Under the pieces are notes generated by a model that saw nothing but the letters and a program-made list of their open reading frames with translations, had not been told where the DNA came from and did not search any database. Positions 1-9,098 of a stretch of 64,000 nucleotides of DNA are shown here, one piece after another. Made by a program: the position numbers and the translations under genes. Source of the stretch: CANKHA01 sp963750965. GTDB lineage: Bacteria; Pseudomonadota; Alphaproteobacteria; Rhizobiales; Xanthobacteraceae. The stretch is taken from positions 1 through 64,000 of the forward strand of contig CAVVSK010000013.1 in assembly GCA_963750965.1 (NCBI GenBank), in the 5' to 3' direction. Position 1 is the first letter of the stretch, and each line of letters opens with the position of its first letter.

Positions 1-122
1 CGGTGGCCTGCGCCAGCATCGAAACCGGGTCGAAACCTGTGCGGTGGGGTAAGTTATTCAATATGCTGCCCTTTGCCGCTAATTCGGGCTTTTCTCGCGG
101 GCCCGAAACCAATGTCGTCGCA

Positions 123-151
123 TTGACGAAAGCGGTCAGTGTCCCTTATAA
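123..151 (+). promoter_or_regulatory. Probable sigma-70 promoter of rpmH-rnpA-yidC
   Basis: A TTGACG hexamer at 123-128 is followed after 17 bases by TTATAA at 146-151, close to the housekeeping consensus with ideal spacing. It lies about 90 bases before the rpmH start, which leaves room for a leader. No other gene could use it on this strand. Seen in sequence; promoter activity is inferred. Confidence 0.6.
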
Positions 152-239
152 GCCCCGCAACTGCCGTCCCCGGCTAATAAACACCGGCCCTGCGGCTTTC
201 CATTCATCGGCGACATGCCGCGACAGCGGAGAGGGATTC

Positions 240-374
240 GTGAAACGGACGTACCAACCGAGCAAGCTCGTGCGCAAGCGCCGTCACGGATTCCGCGCCA
301 GAATGGCCACCAAGGGCGGTCGGAGGGTCGTGCAGGCGCGGCGTTCCCGCGGTCGCAAGCGCCTGAGCGCCTGA
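240..374 (+). CDS. rpmH: 50S ribosomal protein L34
   Basis: A 44-residue, very basic protein of the large ribosomal subunit. It starts with the L34 signature KRTYQPSKLVRKRRHGFRAR and contains the GGRRVVQARRSRGRK tail typical of the family. The start is GTG at 240, with a GGAGAGG ribosome binding site at about 228-234. The frame is open further upstream to position 3, but L34 is always about 44 residues, so that extension is rejected. The next gene is rnpA after 31 bases, the arrangement found in most bacteria, where the two are co-transcribed from a strong promoter. Confidence 0.96.
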   Translation: MKRTYQPSKLVRKRRHGFRARMATKGGRRVVQARRSRGRKRLSA

Positions 375-405
375 AACCGGCGCCAGCGCTGGCGCGCGAG
401 TGTGC

Positions 406-789
406 ATGCAGCGACTGAGGCACAGGGCGGATTTCTTGGCTGCCGCCGCCGCAGTCAAAGTCTCGACCAAGGCCTTCATCATTCAGATGCGAGATCGCCG
501 CGACGACGGCCCGGCCCGGGTCGGCTTCACCGTCTCGAAGAAGGTAGGAAATGCGGTGGAGCGCAATCGCGTCCGCCGCCGCCTGCGGGAAATCGTGAGG
601 CACGCTTCCGGTGAGGTGGCGCTTCCGGGGCATGACTATGTTCTGGTCGGTCGGCGCGCGGGCCTCAACGCGTCCTTCGGCGGATTACTGGAAGATTTCA
701 AATCGGCCTTGCAGCGTCTTAACGAGGGACGCAGCAAGGCGGCAGGACCACAAATTCCTCGCCCAAGGGGTGATCGAAAGATCCCGTGA
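406..789 (+). CDS. rnpA: Ribonuclease P protein component
   Basis: The small basic protein subunit of RNase P, which with the RNA subunit matures the 5' ends of tRNAs. It is 127 residues from the ATG at 406. A GTG two codons earlier (400) is possible, but MQRLRHRADF matches the usual N-terminus. The family hallmark RNR lies at residues 53-55 inside a basic helix (VERNRVRRRLREIV), preceded by the conserved FTVSKKVGNA strand. The stop codon overlaps the yidC ATG by one base (TGATG), implying translational coupling. The C-terminal tail after about residue 110 is unconserved and rich in Arg, Pro and Lys. Confidence 0.95.
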   Translation: MQRLRHRADFLAAAAAVKVSTKAFIIQMRDRRDDGPARVGFTVSKKVGNAVERNRVRRRLREIVRHASGEVALPGHDYVLVGRRAGLNASFGGLLEDFKSALQRLNEGRSKAAGPQIPRPRGDRKIP

Positions 790-2666
790 TGGACAATCAG
801 AAAAATACGATTTTGGCCGTGGCCCTGTCAGGCCTCGTGTTACTCGTCTGGCAATATTTCATCGCGGCGCCGCAGATGGAAAAGCAGCGGCAGATCGCGC
901 AGGAGCAGGCGGAGAAGCGCGGCCAGACGACGCCGGCGCCGACGCCCGGCACGCCACAGGTACCGCAGCAAGCCCCCGGAGCGCCCGGCGTTCCACAGCC
1001 GCCGGCACAGCCCGGCACCACCACCCCCCCATCGGTGACGACCGCTCCGCCCCAGCCGGTTTCACGCGACAGCATCATTGCTGCTGCGCCACGCGTGCGC
1101 ATCAGCACGCCTACGCTAAGCGGCTCGATATCGCTCAAGGGCGGCCGTGTCGACGATCTGTCGCTGATGAAATATCACGAGAAAGTCGACCCGAAGTCGC
1201 CGCCGATCATTCTGCTCTCGCCATCGGGAAGCCCGGAGCCGCTCTATGCCGAATTCGGCTGGGTCGGCGCTCCGGGCGCGGCGGTGAAACTCCCGGGTCC
1301 GGATACCGAATGGCGACAGGAGGGCAGCGGCACCATCGGGGTCGGACAACCGGCCAAGCTGGTCTATGATAACGGCGAGGGACTGGAATTTCGCCGCACC
1401 ATCGCCGTCGACGACAAATATCTTTTCACCGTCAGCGATGAAGTGGTGAACAAAGGCTCTGCCCCGGTCACGCTGTTTCCCTACTCGCTGATCTCGCGCC
1501 ACGGCACGCCGCCCACGCTCGGTTATTACATTCTGCACGAAGGCATGATCGGCGTATTCGGCGATCAAGGGCTGCAGGAGATCACCTATTCGGACGTCGA
1601 GAAGAAGAAGGAAATCCCCTTCGACGTCACCAACGGCTGGCTCGGCATCACCGACAAATATTGGGCCGCGGCCCTGCTGCCGGACCCCGCGGCGAAACTG
1701 CGTGCGCGTTTTTCCTCGGGCACAGTGGGCAGCCAGAAAACCTACCAGGCCGACTATCTGCTCGATGGGGTGACGGTCGCCCCGGGTGCAACCGGCGCCG
1801 CTCAGGCCCGGCTATTCGCCGGCGCGAAGGAAGTGGCGGTGGTCGACGGCTACGACAAAGCGCTGCAGCTCAACCGCTTCGAGCTGCTGATCGACTGGGG
1901 CTGGTTCTATTTCATCACCAAGCCGGTGTTCTGGACGCTCGACTACCTCTTCAAGCTCACCGGCAATTTCGGCATCGCCATTCTGCTCATCACCGTGCTG
2001 GTGAAAATCCTGTTCTTCCCGCTCGCCAACAAGTCTTACGCCTCCATGGCCAAGATGAAGGCGGTGCAACCGCAGATGGTCGAAATTCGCGACCGCTATG
2101 CCGACGACAAGGTGAAGCAGCAGCAGGCGATGATGGAGCTCTATAAGAAAGAAAAGATCAATCCGCTCGCAGGCTGTCTGCCGATCGTGATCCAGATCCC
2201 GGTGTTTTATTCTCTGTACAAGGTGTTGTTCGTCACCATCGAGATGCGGCATGCGCCATTCTTCGGCTGGATCCGGGACCTTTCCGCGCCTGATCCGACC
2301 AACCTCTTCAATCTGTTCGGGCTCATCCCGTTCGACCCGACGCTTATTCCCTTCATCGGCACGTTCCTGCATCTCGGCGTCTGGCCGCTGATCATGGGCG
2401 TGACGATGTGGTTCCAGATGAAGCTCAATCCTGCGCCGCCCGATCCGACGCAGAAGATGATCTTCGACTGGATGCCGGTGCTGTTCACCTTCATGCTGGC
2501 GAGTTTCCCGGCCGGCTTGGTGATCTACTGGGCCTGGAACAACACGCTGTCAGTGGCTCAGCAGGCCTACATCATGAGTAAGCATGGCGCCAAAATTGAG
2601 CTGTTTGACAACCTGAAGCGCGACATCGGCGGGATGTTCGGCTGGAAGAAAAAAGACGACGAATAG
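789..2666 (+). CDS. yidC: Membrane protein insertase YidC
   Basis: Inserts and folds inner-membrane proteins, alone or with SecYEG. At 625 residues it has the Gram-negative layout: an N-terminal membrane helix (about residues 7-25), a proline-rich linker (about 45-95), a large periplasmic beta domain, then the conserved Oxa1-like core beginning near residue 370. The core contains ILLITVLVKILFFPLANKSY, with a Lys where E. coli has the groove Arg, followed by the cytoplasmic hairpin and the GCLPIVIQIPVFYSLYKVL helix. A charged tail (GWKKKDDE) ends the protein. I chose the ATG at 789, which overlaps the rnpA stop, rather than the GTG at 786. engB follows after 27 bases. Confidence 0.96.
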   Translation: MDNQKNTILAVALSGLVLLVWQYFIAAPQMEKQRQIAQEQAEKRGQTTPAPTPGTPQVPQQAPGAPGVPQPPAQPGTTTPPSVTTAPPQPVSRDSIIAAAPRVRISTPTLSGSISLKGGRVDDLSLMKYHEKVDPKSPPIILLSPSGSPEPLYAEFGWVGAPGAAVKLPGPDTEWRQEGSGTIGVGQPAKLVYDNGEGLEFRRTIAVDDKYLFTVSDEVVNKGSAPVTLFPYSLISRHGTPPTLGYYILHEGMIGVFGDQGLQEITYSDVEKKKEIPFDVTNGWLGITDKYWAAALLPDPAAKLRARFSSGTVGSQKTYQADYLLDGVTVAPGATGAAQARLFAGAKEVAVVDGYDKALQLNRFELLIDWGWFYFITKPVFWTLDYLFKLTGNFGIAILLITVLVKILFFPLANKSYASMAKMKAVQPQMVEIRDRYADDKVKQQQAMMELYKKEKINPLAGCLPIVIQIPVFYSLYKVLFVTIEMRHAPFFGWIRDLSAPDPTNLFNLFGLIPFDPTLIPFIGTFLHLGVWPLIMGVTMWFQMKLNPAPPDPTQKMIFDWMPVLFTFMLASFPAGLVIYWAWNNTLSVAQQAYIMSKHGAKIELFDNLKRDIGGMFGWKKKDDE

Positions 2667-2693
2667 AGTCGCCTCGCGCGGAAGAAAGCGGCC

Positions 2694-3339
2694 ATGAGCA
2701 GCGGCTTTTCGGCCAAGGAAATTGAGACCGGCCGTCGGCTGTTCGCCGGCGAGTGGAGCTTCTCCCGTGCCTGCGCCTCGGCCGACTGCTTTCCCCCCGT
2801 GGCCGGCATGGAGATCGCCTTCGCCGGCCGCTCGAATGTCGGCAAGTCAAGCCTGATCAACGCGCTCACAGGCCGCAAGGCATTGGCGCGAACCTCGAAT
2901 ACTCCCGGCCGCACCCAGGAACTCATTTTCTTTCCCGGTGAGCACAATCTCACGCTCGTCGATATGCCCGGCTACGGCTATGCCGCCGTGCCGAAGGCCA
3001 AGGTGGTAGCCTGGACCGGCCTCATTCATGAATACCTGCGCGGGCCGAACCAACCTTGCCCGCGTCTATGTGCTGGTCGATGCCCGCCATGGCCTGAAGG
3101 ATACCGACAGCGAGGTGTTAGCCACCCTCGGGGCCGCGGCTGTCAGCCACCAGATCGTGCTCACCAAGGCCGACCAAATAACGCCGAAGGAACTCGAAAG
3201 CCGCCTGACCGAGGTCAAGGCCGCGCTGGCCAAGCGCGCCGCGGCTTTTCCCGAGGTGCTTGCCACTTCCGCCCATACTGGCGCCGGCATCCCCGAGCTG
3301 CGTGCTGCCATTGTCAGGCTGATGACTGAGCGAAGCTGA
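2694..3339 (+). CDS. engB: Ribosome biogenesis GTPase EngB (YihA/YsxC), frameshifted
   Basis: A GTPase needed for assembly of the 50S subunit and usually essential. The first frame holds G1 GRSNVGKS (residues 45-52), the G2 region (TSNTPGRTQ) and G3 DMPG (90-93). At about 3041-3046 (CGGGCCGAAC) the coding frame moves by one base. The rest, with LARVYVLVDARHGLK, the G4 motif TKAD and the SAHTGAGIPEL end, lies in the next frame to the stop at 3339. Removing one base gives a continuous 214-residue protein of normal length, with RGRTNLARVYVL restored at the junction. An extra base in the assembly is more likely than loss of this gene. argB follows after about 200 bases, as is common in this group. 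Confidence 0.88.
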
Positions 3340-3538
3340 AACGCACGCTGTCCGGCCTGCCGCTAGCGCCAGCAAGTGCACTCCGGTCTTGCGACGCAAT
3401 CAAGCTTGCGCAGATTGCGCAGGCTTATCTGCGGTTCGCGCGCTAACTTTTCACAATGCGCGTGAACTTTATCGGCGAACCGGTTTCCCCTTCGCCGGAT
3501 CATGCGCTAAAGAGGAGCGCCGCGAGAGGGATTATCTT

Positions 3539-4426
3539 ATGGCGCAATTGAGCCCGCACGACCAGGCCCGCATCTTGTCGGAAGCGCTGCCGCATATGCA
3601 GCGCTATGACGAGGAGATCGTCGTCATTAAATACGGCGGCCATGCCATGGGCCAGGAACAGACGGCGCGCGATTTCGCCCGTGATGTGGTGCTGCTCGAA
3701 CAGACTGCCGTCAATCCGGTGGTGGTGCATGGCGGCGGCCCGCAAATCGAGACCATGCTGAAGCGACTGGGCATCAAGTCGGAATTCATTGGAGGCCTAA
3801 GGGTGACTGACGCAGCCACGATGGAAATCGTGGAGATGGTGCTGGCTGGCGCCATCAATAAGCAGATCGTCAGCTTTATTAACAACGCCGGCGGCAAGGC
3901 AGTCGGGCTTACCGGTAAGGACGGCAACATGGTGATCGCACGCAAGGCGAGCCGCCAGGTCCTCGACCCGGCGACCAAACGCGAGGCGGCGGTCGACCTC
4001 GGCTTTGTCGGCGAACCGGACAAGGTTGACATGACAGTGCTCAACCAGATTCTCGGGCGTGAGCTGATCCCGGTGCTGGCGCCGATTGCCGCATCGGCGC
4101 AGGGCGAGACATTCAACGTCAATGCCGACACCTTTGCAGGCCATATCGCGGGGGCGCTGAAGGCCAAGCGCCTTCTTTTGCTCACGGATGTGCCCGGCGT
4201 GCTCGACAAGTCGAAAACGCTGATAAGCGAATTGTCGGTGGATGATGCACGGCGGTTGATCGCCGACGGTACGATTTCCGGCGGCATGATTCCGAAAGTC
4301 GAAACCTGCATCGAGGCCCTGGAACAGGGCGTGGAGGGCGTCGTTATTCTCGACGGCCAGGTTCCGCACGCGGTGTTGTTAGAGCTGTTCACCGATCACG
4401 GCGCAGGTACTCTAATCCATCGGTAG
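3539..4426 (+). CDS. argB: Acetylglutamate kinase
   Basis: Catalyses ATP-dependent phosphorylation of N-acetyl-L-glutamate, the second step of arginine synthesis. It has 295 residues of the amino-acid kinase fold. The phosphate-binding Lys and glycines are in VVIKYGGHAM (about residues 28-37). HGGGPQI (64-70) binds the substrate, and the C-terminal half contains LLLLTDVPGVLD and the ISGGMIPKVETCIEAL nucleotide-site stretch. The start is the ATG at 3539 with a GAGAGGG ribosome binding site about nine bases upstream. The open frame reaches back to 3389, but that extension has no family similarity. In most relatives this enzyme is feedback-inhibited by arginine. About 200 bases of non-coding DNA separate it from engB. 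Confidence 0.95.
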   Translation: MAQLSPHDQARILSEALPHMQRYDEEIVVIKYGGHAMGQEQTARDFARDVVLLEQTAVNPVVVHGGGPQIETMLKRLGIKSEFIGGLRVTDAATMEIVEMVLAGAINKQIVSFINNAGGKAVGLTGKDGNMVIARKASRQVLDPATKREAAVDLGFVGEPDKVDMTVLNQILGRELIPVLAPIAASAQGETFNVNADTFAGHIAGALKAKRLLLLTDVPGVLDKSKTLISELSVDDARRLIADGTISGGMIPKVETCIEALEQGVEGVVILDGQVPHAVLLELFTDHGAGTLIHR

Positions 4427-4504
4427 CGCGGTGATTCTCCGCGGAGCACTCGGGGAGAAAACCTCCTGGTTGGATCCAGCACAGAAAATTCCGCCGCGGC
4501 GGGG

Positions 4505-6821
4505 ATGGGGACAGCGAAGTCCCACAACATCGCGCTTGGCCTTGAGCGCATTGGCCTGATTTCACTGCGCTACCCCATCGCCATCGCCGTCATGGTGGTG
4601 GTGTTGTGCGCAGCGGCGGCCGTCGGGGTTACTCGCCTGAAGGTTGACGATTCGCTCAGCCAACTGTTCCGCTCGGATACCCCGGAATTCAAGCAATACG
4701 AAGAAGTCTCGCGCCGCTTCCCGTCGAGCGAATACGACGTGCTCATCGTAGTGGAGGGTAAGACGCTGCTCGCCCGCTCATCGCTAGAAAAGTTACGGGA
4801 TGTCGTAACCGATGTGCAGTTGATCGATAGCGTCAAAGGAATCATCTCGCTGTTTTCGGCTCGCCAGCCGCCGGAAGCCGGTAAGCTCCCCGGTCCGCTC
4901 TTTCCACCCGAACTGCCCGAAGGCGCCGCCTATGACCAGCTGATCGAGCAAATCAAAGCCAACGAGATCATCCGCGGCAAGCTTCTATCCGAGGACGGCG
5001 AGCTGGCGCTGATTGTGCTCGCGCTCGATCCGCCCGTGGTGCAAGGCAAGGGCCTGCACGACGTCGTCGGCGAGATTCGTGAGACGGTGGAAAATGATCT
5101 CGCCGGAACCGGGCTCAACGCCCAACTTTCCGGCGTGCCGGTGATGCAGCTCGAGATCCGCAACGCCGTGGAGCGCGACCGGCTGATCTATAACGCTATC
5201 GGCTTCCTCGCCGGCTGCGTGATTGCGATTTTCTTCTTCCGGCGCGTGGCCTTCATGGTGATGGCGGCCGCGCCCCCACTCCTCGCCATTTTGCTGTCGC
5301 TTGGCTTTTTGGGGTGGCTCGATTTCCGACTCAACATGTTCCTCAATGTCATGACGCCCCTGATCATGGTTATAAGCTTTTCCGACAGCATGCAGCTCAC
5401 CTTCGCGGTACGCGACCGGCTGATCGCGGGCGAAAACAAGTTCGATGCCATTCGCAACGCAATCCTGGTCGTGGGTCCGGCCTGCGTGCTGACGCACGCG
5501 ACCGCCGGTCTCTCCTTCATCGCGCTGCAGTTTTCCAGTTCGGATCTGATCCGCACCTTCGGAGAAGCTGGCCTGATTGCGACGATCATCGCTCTCGTCG
5601 CGGTGCTCACCCTCATGCCGCTGCTCGGGGTTTTGCTCATTCGCAACGAGCAGACTTTCGCCGCCGAAATCAAAGGCGCGGACACTGGAGTGACCTGGCT
5701 GCGCCGTTTCTGCGGCTGGATCGCACTGCGGATGGTCAGCCGCCCGGCGCTCTACAGCCTGATCAGCATCCTGATTGTCTTTGGTCTGACGCTGATCTAC
5801 GTCAACCTCGAGCCGCGTTATCGCCTCGCCGACCAGGTGCCTGACAAACAGCAGGCGGTCGCCGCAAGCGGGCGGCTGGATGCCAAGCTCACCGGCGCCA
5901 ATCCGGTCGACGTGCTGATCGAATTACCCAACGGCGCAGCGCTCTACGACCCGGAAACGCTTTCGACCATCGCTGACGTGCATGCGATTGTGGAAAAACA
6001 GGCGGGGGTCGGCAATGTCTGGTCGTTGGAATCGTTGCGGCGGTGGCTCGCCGAGAAGGCCGGCAGGTCGGATATCAGCACGCTGAAGGAATATGTCGAG
6101 CTTCTGCCGGAGCATCTGAGCGGACGTTTCATTGCCGCCGGAGCAGAACGCCGTCGTTGTATCGGGACGCATTCCCGATATCGATGCAAGCCAACTCCTG
6201 CCGGTCATCAATCAACTCGATCAGGCGCTAGACGATGTCCGTGCCAAGCATCCCGGTTACAGCCTATCGGTGACCGGCCTCTCGGCCATTGCCGCGCGCA
6301 ACAGCGCCGACATGATCGGCAAGTTGAACAGAGGGCTGACCGTCGAAATCATTTTCGTGGCGGTCTTCATCGGACTGGCCTTTCGCTCGGTCGTGGTGAT
6401 GTTTGCCAGCATCCTGCCGGGGATCTTTCCGGTCGTGCTGGCCGGTACTTTGCTTTGGGCACTCGGTGAAGGCCTGCAATTCGCCAGCGTCGTGGCTCTC
6501 ACGGTCTCATTCGGTCTGGGACTGAGTGCGACAATCCATTTCCTCAACCGGCTGCGGCTGGAATCCAGGTCCGAAGACGATCCTGCCGTGGGCGTCGAAC
6601 GGGCGACCGTGCTGGTGGGCCCGGCACTGATCCTGACCTCCGTGGTCCTGGCCTGCGGCCTGGCGGTGACCGCGTTTTCCGATCTGCCATCGCTGCGCCT
6701 ATTTGGCTGGTTGAGCGCCTTCGCGATGTTGGCGGCGCTGGCGGCGGATTTGCTGATTCTGCGGCCGACGGTGATGTTCCTCGGCCTGCTCGCCCGCCGA
6801 TGGCGGCGGGGGCGCGCTTAG
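4505..6821 (+). CDS. RND/MMPL family transporter, frameshifted
   Basis: A predicted inner-membrane exporter of the MMPL/RND superfamily (771 residues once repaired). It has the family pattern of one helix, a periplasmic domain and five to six helices, repeated twice. The first helix is at about residues 22-42. A periplasmic loop (about 45-235) precedes a helix bundle with the RND-like stretch NVMTPLIMVISFSDSMQLTF, then a second loop and bundle. The frame breaks near 6131: the first part runs out after LPEHLSGRFIA and the next frame continues with PEQNAVVVSGRIPDIDASQL to the stop at 6821. Removing one base restores continuity. It resembles the exporter class that includes hopanoid transporters, but it is shorter than HpnN, has no hpn neighbours, and its substrate is unknown. 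Its end overlaps the convergent gene by four bases. Confidence 0.82.
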
Positions 6822-7354
6822 CCCCGGCGATTGAGGACTATGCTGGCTTCCGACATTTCTCGTCCGACCGGACCTGTGATCGAGATCGACTGTTTGTCGC
6901 CGCGCGTGGTTAGAGACAGCAGCGCAGAGAAGGTTTGCCCCTCGACGCGGACGTTGACTTGGTCGCCTTTGATCGAGCCCACCACTCGGCCCGCCGCGCC
7001 GCGCGTTTTTTCGCTCCAGTCGCCCAGTACTTCGCCGTTCTGATAGCGCACGTTGCTTTGAAGCTCGAATTTGTAGCTGTCGCTCGCACAACGCAGTTCA
7101 ATGCTGGCCGTCGCGCCGGCATTTCCGACGCGGTATTGCGCTCGGCAGCGGATCGATTCATTCGGACTATTCCCAATTGCGAGGCTGCCGCCGCCGGTCC
7201 AGTTGCCTGCCAGGCTGCTGAAAGGTCCTGAGCCTTGCGTCTGGGCGGGATTTACCAGGACAAAAATTCCCGCAACGACCGTGGTTATGAAACCCGCGCA
7301 ACGAACTTTAACCAACGAACCTGCCATGCTTTTCGCCCTGGTTTCACATCCCAT
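6818..7354 (-). CDS. Exported hypothetical protein
   Basis: A 178-residue protein of unknown function. A hydrophobic segment near residues 20-38 (AGFITTVVAGIFVLVNPAQT) looks like a signal peptide ending at about residue 40. The mature part is predicted to be mostly beta strand: it opens with SGPFSSLAGNWTGGGSLAIG and continues with short repeated strands around SIELRCASDSYKF, VRYQNGEVLGDW and VNVRVEGQTFSALLSL, resembling a small lipocalin-like or beta-sandwich periplasmic protein. Two Cys (in IRCRAQY and LRCASDS) could form a disulfide. The start at 7354 has an AGAAGGGG ribosome binding site upstream; an internal Met at residue 10 is an alternative. It converges on the RND gene and diverges from the DUF1194 pair. 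Confidence 0.72.
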   Translation of the reverse strand: MGCETRAKSMAGSLVKVRCAGFITTVVAGIFVLVNPAQTQGSGPFSSLAGNWTGGGSLAIGNSPNESIRCRAQYRVGNAGATASIELRCASDSYKFELQSNVRYQNGEVLGDWSEKTRGAAGRVVGSIKGDQVNVRVEGQTFSALLSLTTRGDKQSISITGPVGREMSEASIVLNRRG

Positions 7355-7487
7355 CGCGGCCCCTTCTACCTTGCCTCATACCGGCGGCGGGGTAAACGCA
7401 CCCGGCTATTTTTTGTTCATAGCAAAGCCAGGCTGCCCTGACGCGGCATTCGCGTTATAACGCCGCACAGCGAGGTTGGAACAGACG

Positions 7488-8267
7488 GTGCCTACCGCCA
7501 TGCCCGCAGCGATGGAAACCCTGCTCCTGTGCCGGTTGCGGCGCGGAATAACGCGATGCCTGGCTTTTCTTTTGGCCACCCCCCTGCTCAGCCCCGCGCT
7601 GGCGGCCGATAACCTCGTCGATCTGCAACTAGTACTTGCGATCGATGCTTCCAACAGTGTGAGTGACGAGCGTTTCGAGTTGCAAAAGCGGGGCTATGTC
7701 GCAGCCTTCCGCAATCCGCAGGTGATCAAGGCCATCGCCTCCGGCGCAGAGCAGTCCATTGCCGTCACCATGATGCAATGGACCGGCCCCTTCACCCATG
7801 TGCAGGTGGTGCCCTGGATGCTGGTTAAGGATGCGGTGTCTGCTTCCGCGCTGGCGAATGCCATTAACCAATCCGAACGGGAGCTCTTTGGCGGCGGCGG
7901 CACCTCCATCAGCGGCGCCATCGACCAGGGGGTGATGCTTTTGTCTCAAAGTCCCTACAAATCGCACCGCCGCACCATCGATATTTCGGGCGACGGTCCC
8001 AACTCCAGCGGTAGGTCGGTAATCCGCGCCCGCGACGAGGCCGTAGCGCAGGGCATCGGGATCAACGGCCTGCCGATCCTGTCCATCGACCGCCGGCTCG
8101 ACCAATATTACTACAGTTATGTGATAGGCGGGCCCGGCGCGTTCATGATCCCGGCGGCAAATTACGAAAGCTTCGCCGAGGCTATTGTAAAAAAATTGAT
8201 CCTGGAGATTGCGGCGAATCCGCCGCCGCCCGTCCCTTGGGGGGCTGTGCTGGCGCGCAATCGCTAA
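7488..8267 (+). CDS. DUF1194 domain protein, von Willebrand factor A-like (copy 1)
   Basis: A secreted or periplasmic vWA-fold protein of the DUF1194 family, function unknown. A signal peptide ends near SPALAA. The vWA domain follows at once, with the metal-ion-dependent adhesion site intact: DASNS after LQLVLAI, a Thr in GGTSISGAID and an Asp in IDISGDGPNSSGR. The protein ends with VVKKLILEIA-like sequence and a proline-rich tail. The start is uncertain: GTG at 7488 has GGA eight bases upstream, while TTG 7476, ATG 7500 and ATG 7512 are also in frame. The next gene is a close paralogue about 70 bases downstream. Such proteins may bind a partner through the metal site, but no partner can be read from the sequence. 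Confidence 0.85.
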   Translation: MPTAMPAAMETLLLCRLRRGITRCLAFLLATPLLSPALAADNLVDLQLVLAIDASNSVSDERFELQKRGYVAAFRNPQVIKAIASGAEQSIAVTMMQWTGPFTHVQVVPWMLVKDAVSASALANAINQSERELFGGGGTSISGAIDQGVMLLSQSPYKSHRRTIDISGDGPNSSGRSVIRARDEAVAQGIGINGLPILSIDRRLDQYYYSYVIGGPGAFMIPAANYESFAEAIVKKLILEIAANPPPPVPWGAVLARNR

Positions 8268-8336
8268 AGGCGCAACGCCCCTTCCGCCGGAATCGGCCTC
8301 TGCTAAGCTGCGCGTCTGTTTTGGCGGTGATGTTTG

Positions 8337-9098
8337 ATGGGTTCTCATGTGAATAAGGCTTGCGCGCCGCTGCGCGTTTTTTCGTCTGCTCTCCTGCTCA
8401 TCCTGCTGCTGGGTGGCGGATTGCAGGCGCGAGCGCAGACCAATGTCGACCTGCAACTCGTTTTGGCGGTAGATGCGTCAGGCAGCGTCAATGATACTCG
8501 CTTCGAGTTGCAGAAGCAGGGCTATGCCGCGGCCTTCCGCAATCCGCAGGTGATCAAGGCAATCATGTCGGGTGGCGAACAAGCCATCGCCGTCACCATG
8601 ATGCAGTGGACTGGTCCTTTCATGCATGTGCAGGTGGTGCCTTGGACGCTGCTGAAGGATGCCGCTTCGGCGAAGGCTTTCGGCGATGCCATCGCCAGGT
8701 CGCAGCGTGAATTGTTCGGCGGCGGGACCTCGATCAGCGGCGCCATCGATCAGTCGCTGATGCTGTTCTCGCATAGCCCGTATACCTCGCCCCGCCGCAC
8801 GATTGATATTTCCGGCGACGGCGCCAATACCAGCGGCCGTTCGATTACCCATGCGCGCGACGAGGCCGTGCGCAGTGGCATCAGCATCAACGGATTACCG
8901 ATCCTGTCGCTCGATCCCTTCCTCGACCGCTACTACTACAACCACGTGATCGGTGGACCGGGGGCCTTTATGATTCCGGCCGCAAATTACGAAAATTTCG
9001 CCGACGCCGTCGTAAAAAAACTGATCCTTGAGATAGCCGCCAATGAAGACGGGCCCGCCATGAGACAATGGGGCGCGGTCCTGGCCGGAACGCCGTGA
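8337..9098 (+). CDS. DUF1194 domain protein, von Willebrand factor A-like (copy 2)
   Basis: A 253-residue paralogue of the preceding gene. It has a signal peptide (VFSSALLLILLLGG, cut near ARAQ), then the vWA domain with DASGS, GGTSISGAID and IDISGDGANTSGR forming a complete adhesion site. Long blocks are nearly identical to copy 1, for example AAFRNPQVIKAI and AVTMMQWTGPF, and near the C-terminus GGPGAFMIPAANYE. This points to a tandem duplication that has since diverged mainly in the leader and tail. The ATG at 8337 is preferred over TTG 8334. The end overlaps the GTG of the DUF1036 gene by four bases (GTGA), suggesting the two are translated together and may act together at the cell envelope. 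Confidence 0.87.
   Translation: MGSHVNKACAPLRVFSSALLLILLLGGGLQARAQTNVDLQLVLAVDASGSVNDTRFELQKQGYAAAFRNPQVIKAIMSGGEQAIAVTMMQWTGPFMHVQVVPWTLLKDAASAKAFGDAIARSQRELFGGGTSISGAIDQSLMLFSHSPYTSPRRTIDISGDGANTSGRSITHARDEAVRSGISINGLPILSLDPFLDRYYYNHVIGGPGAFMIPAANYENFADAVVKKLILEIAANEDGPAMRQWGAVLAGTP

Noticed and set aside
3..239. N-terminal extension of the rpmH reading frame to position 3
   Set aside because: L34 is always about 44 residues; the extension lacks similarity and covers a good promoter at 123-151.
4505..6821. Hopanoid transporter HpnN
   Set aside because: The protein is shorter than HpnN and no hopanoid biosynthesis genes are nearby; kept as a generic RND/MMPL transporter.
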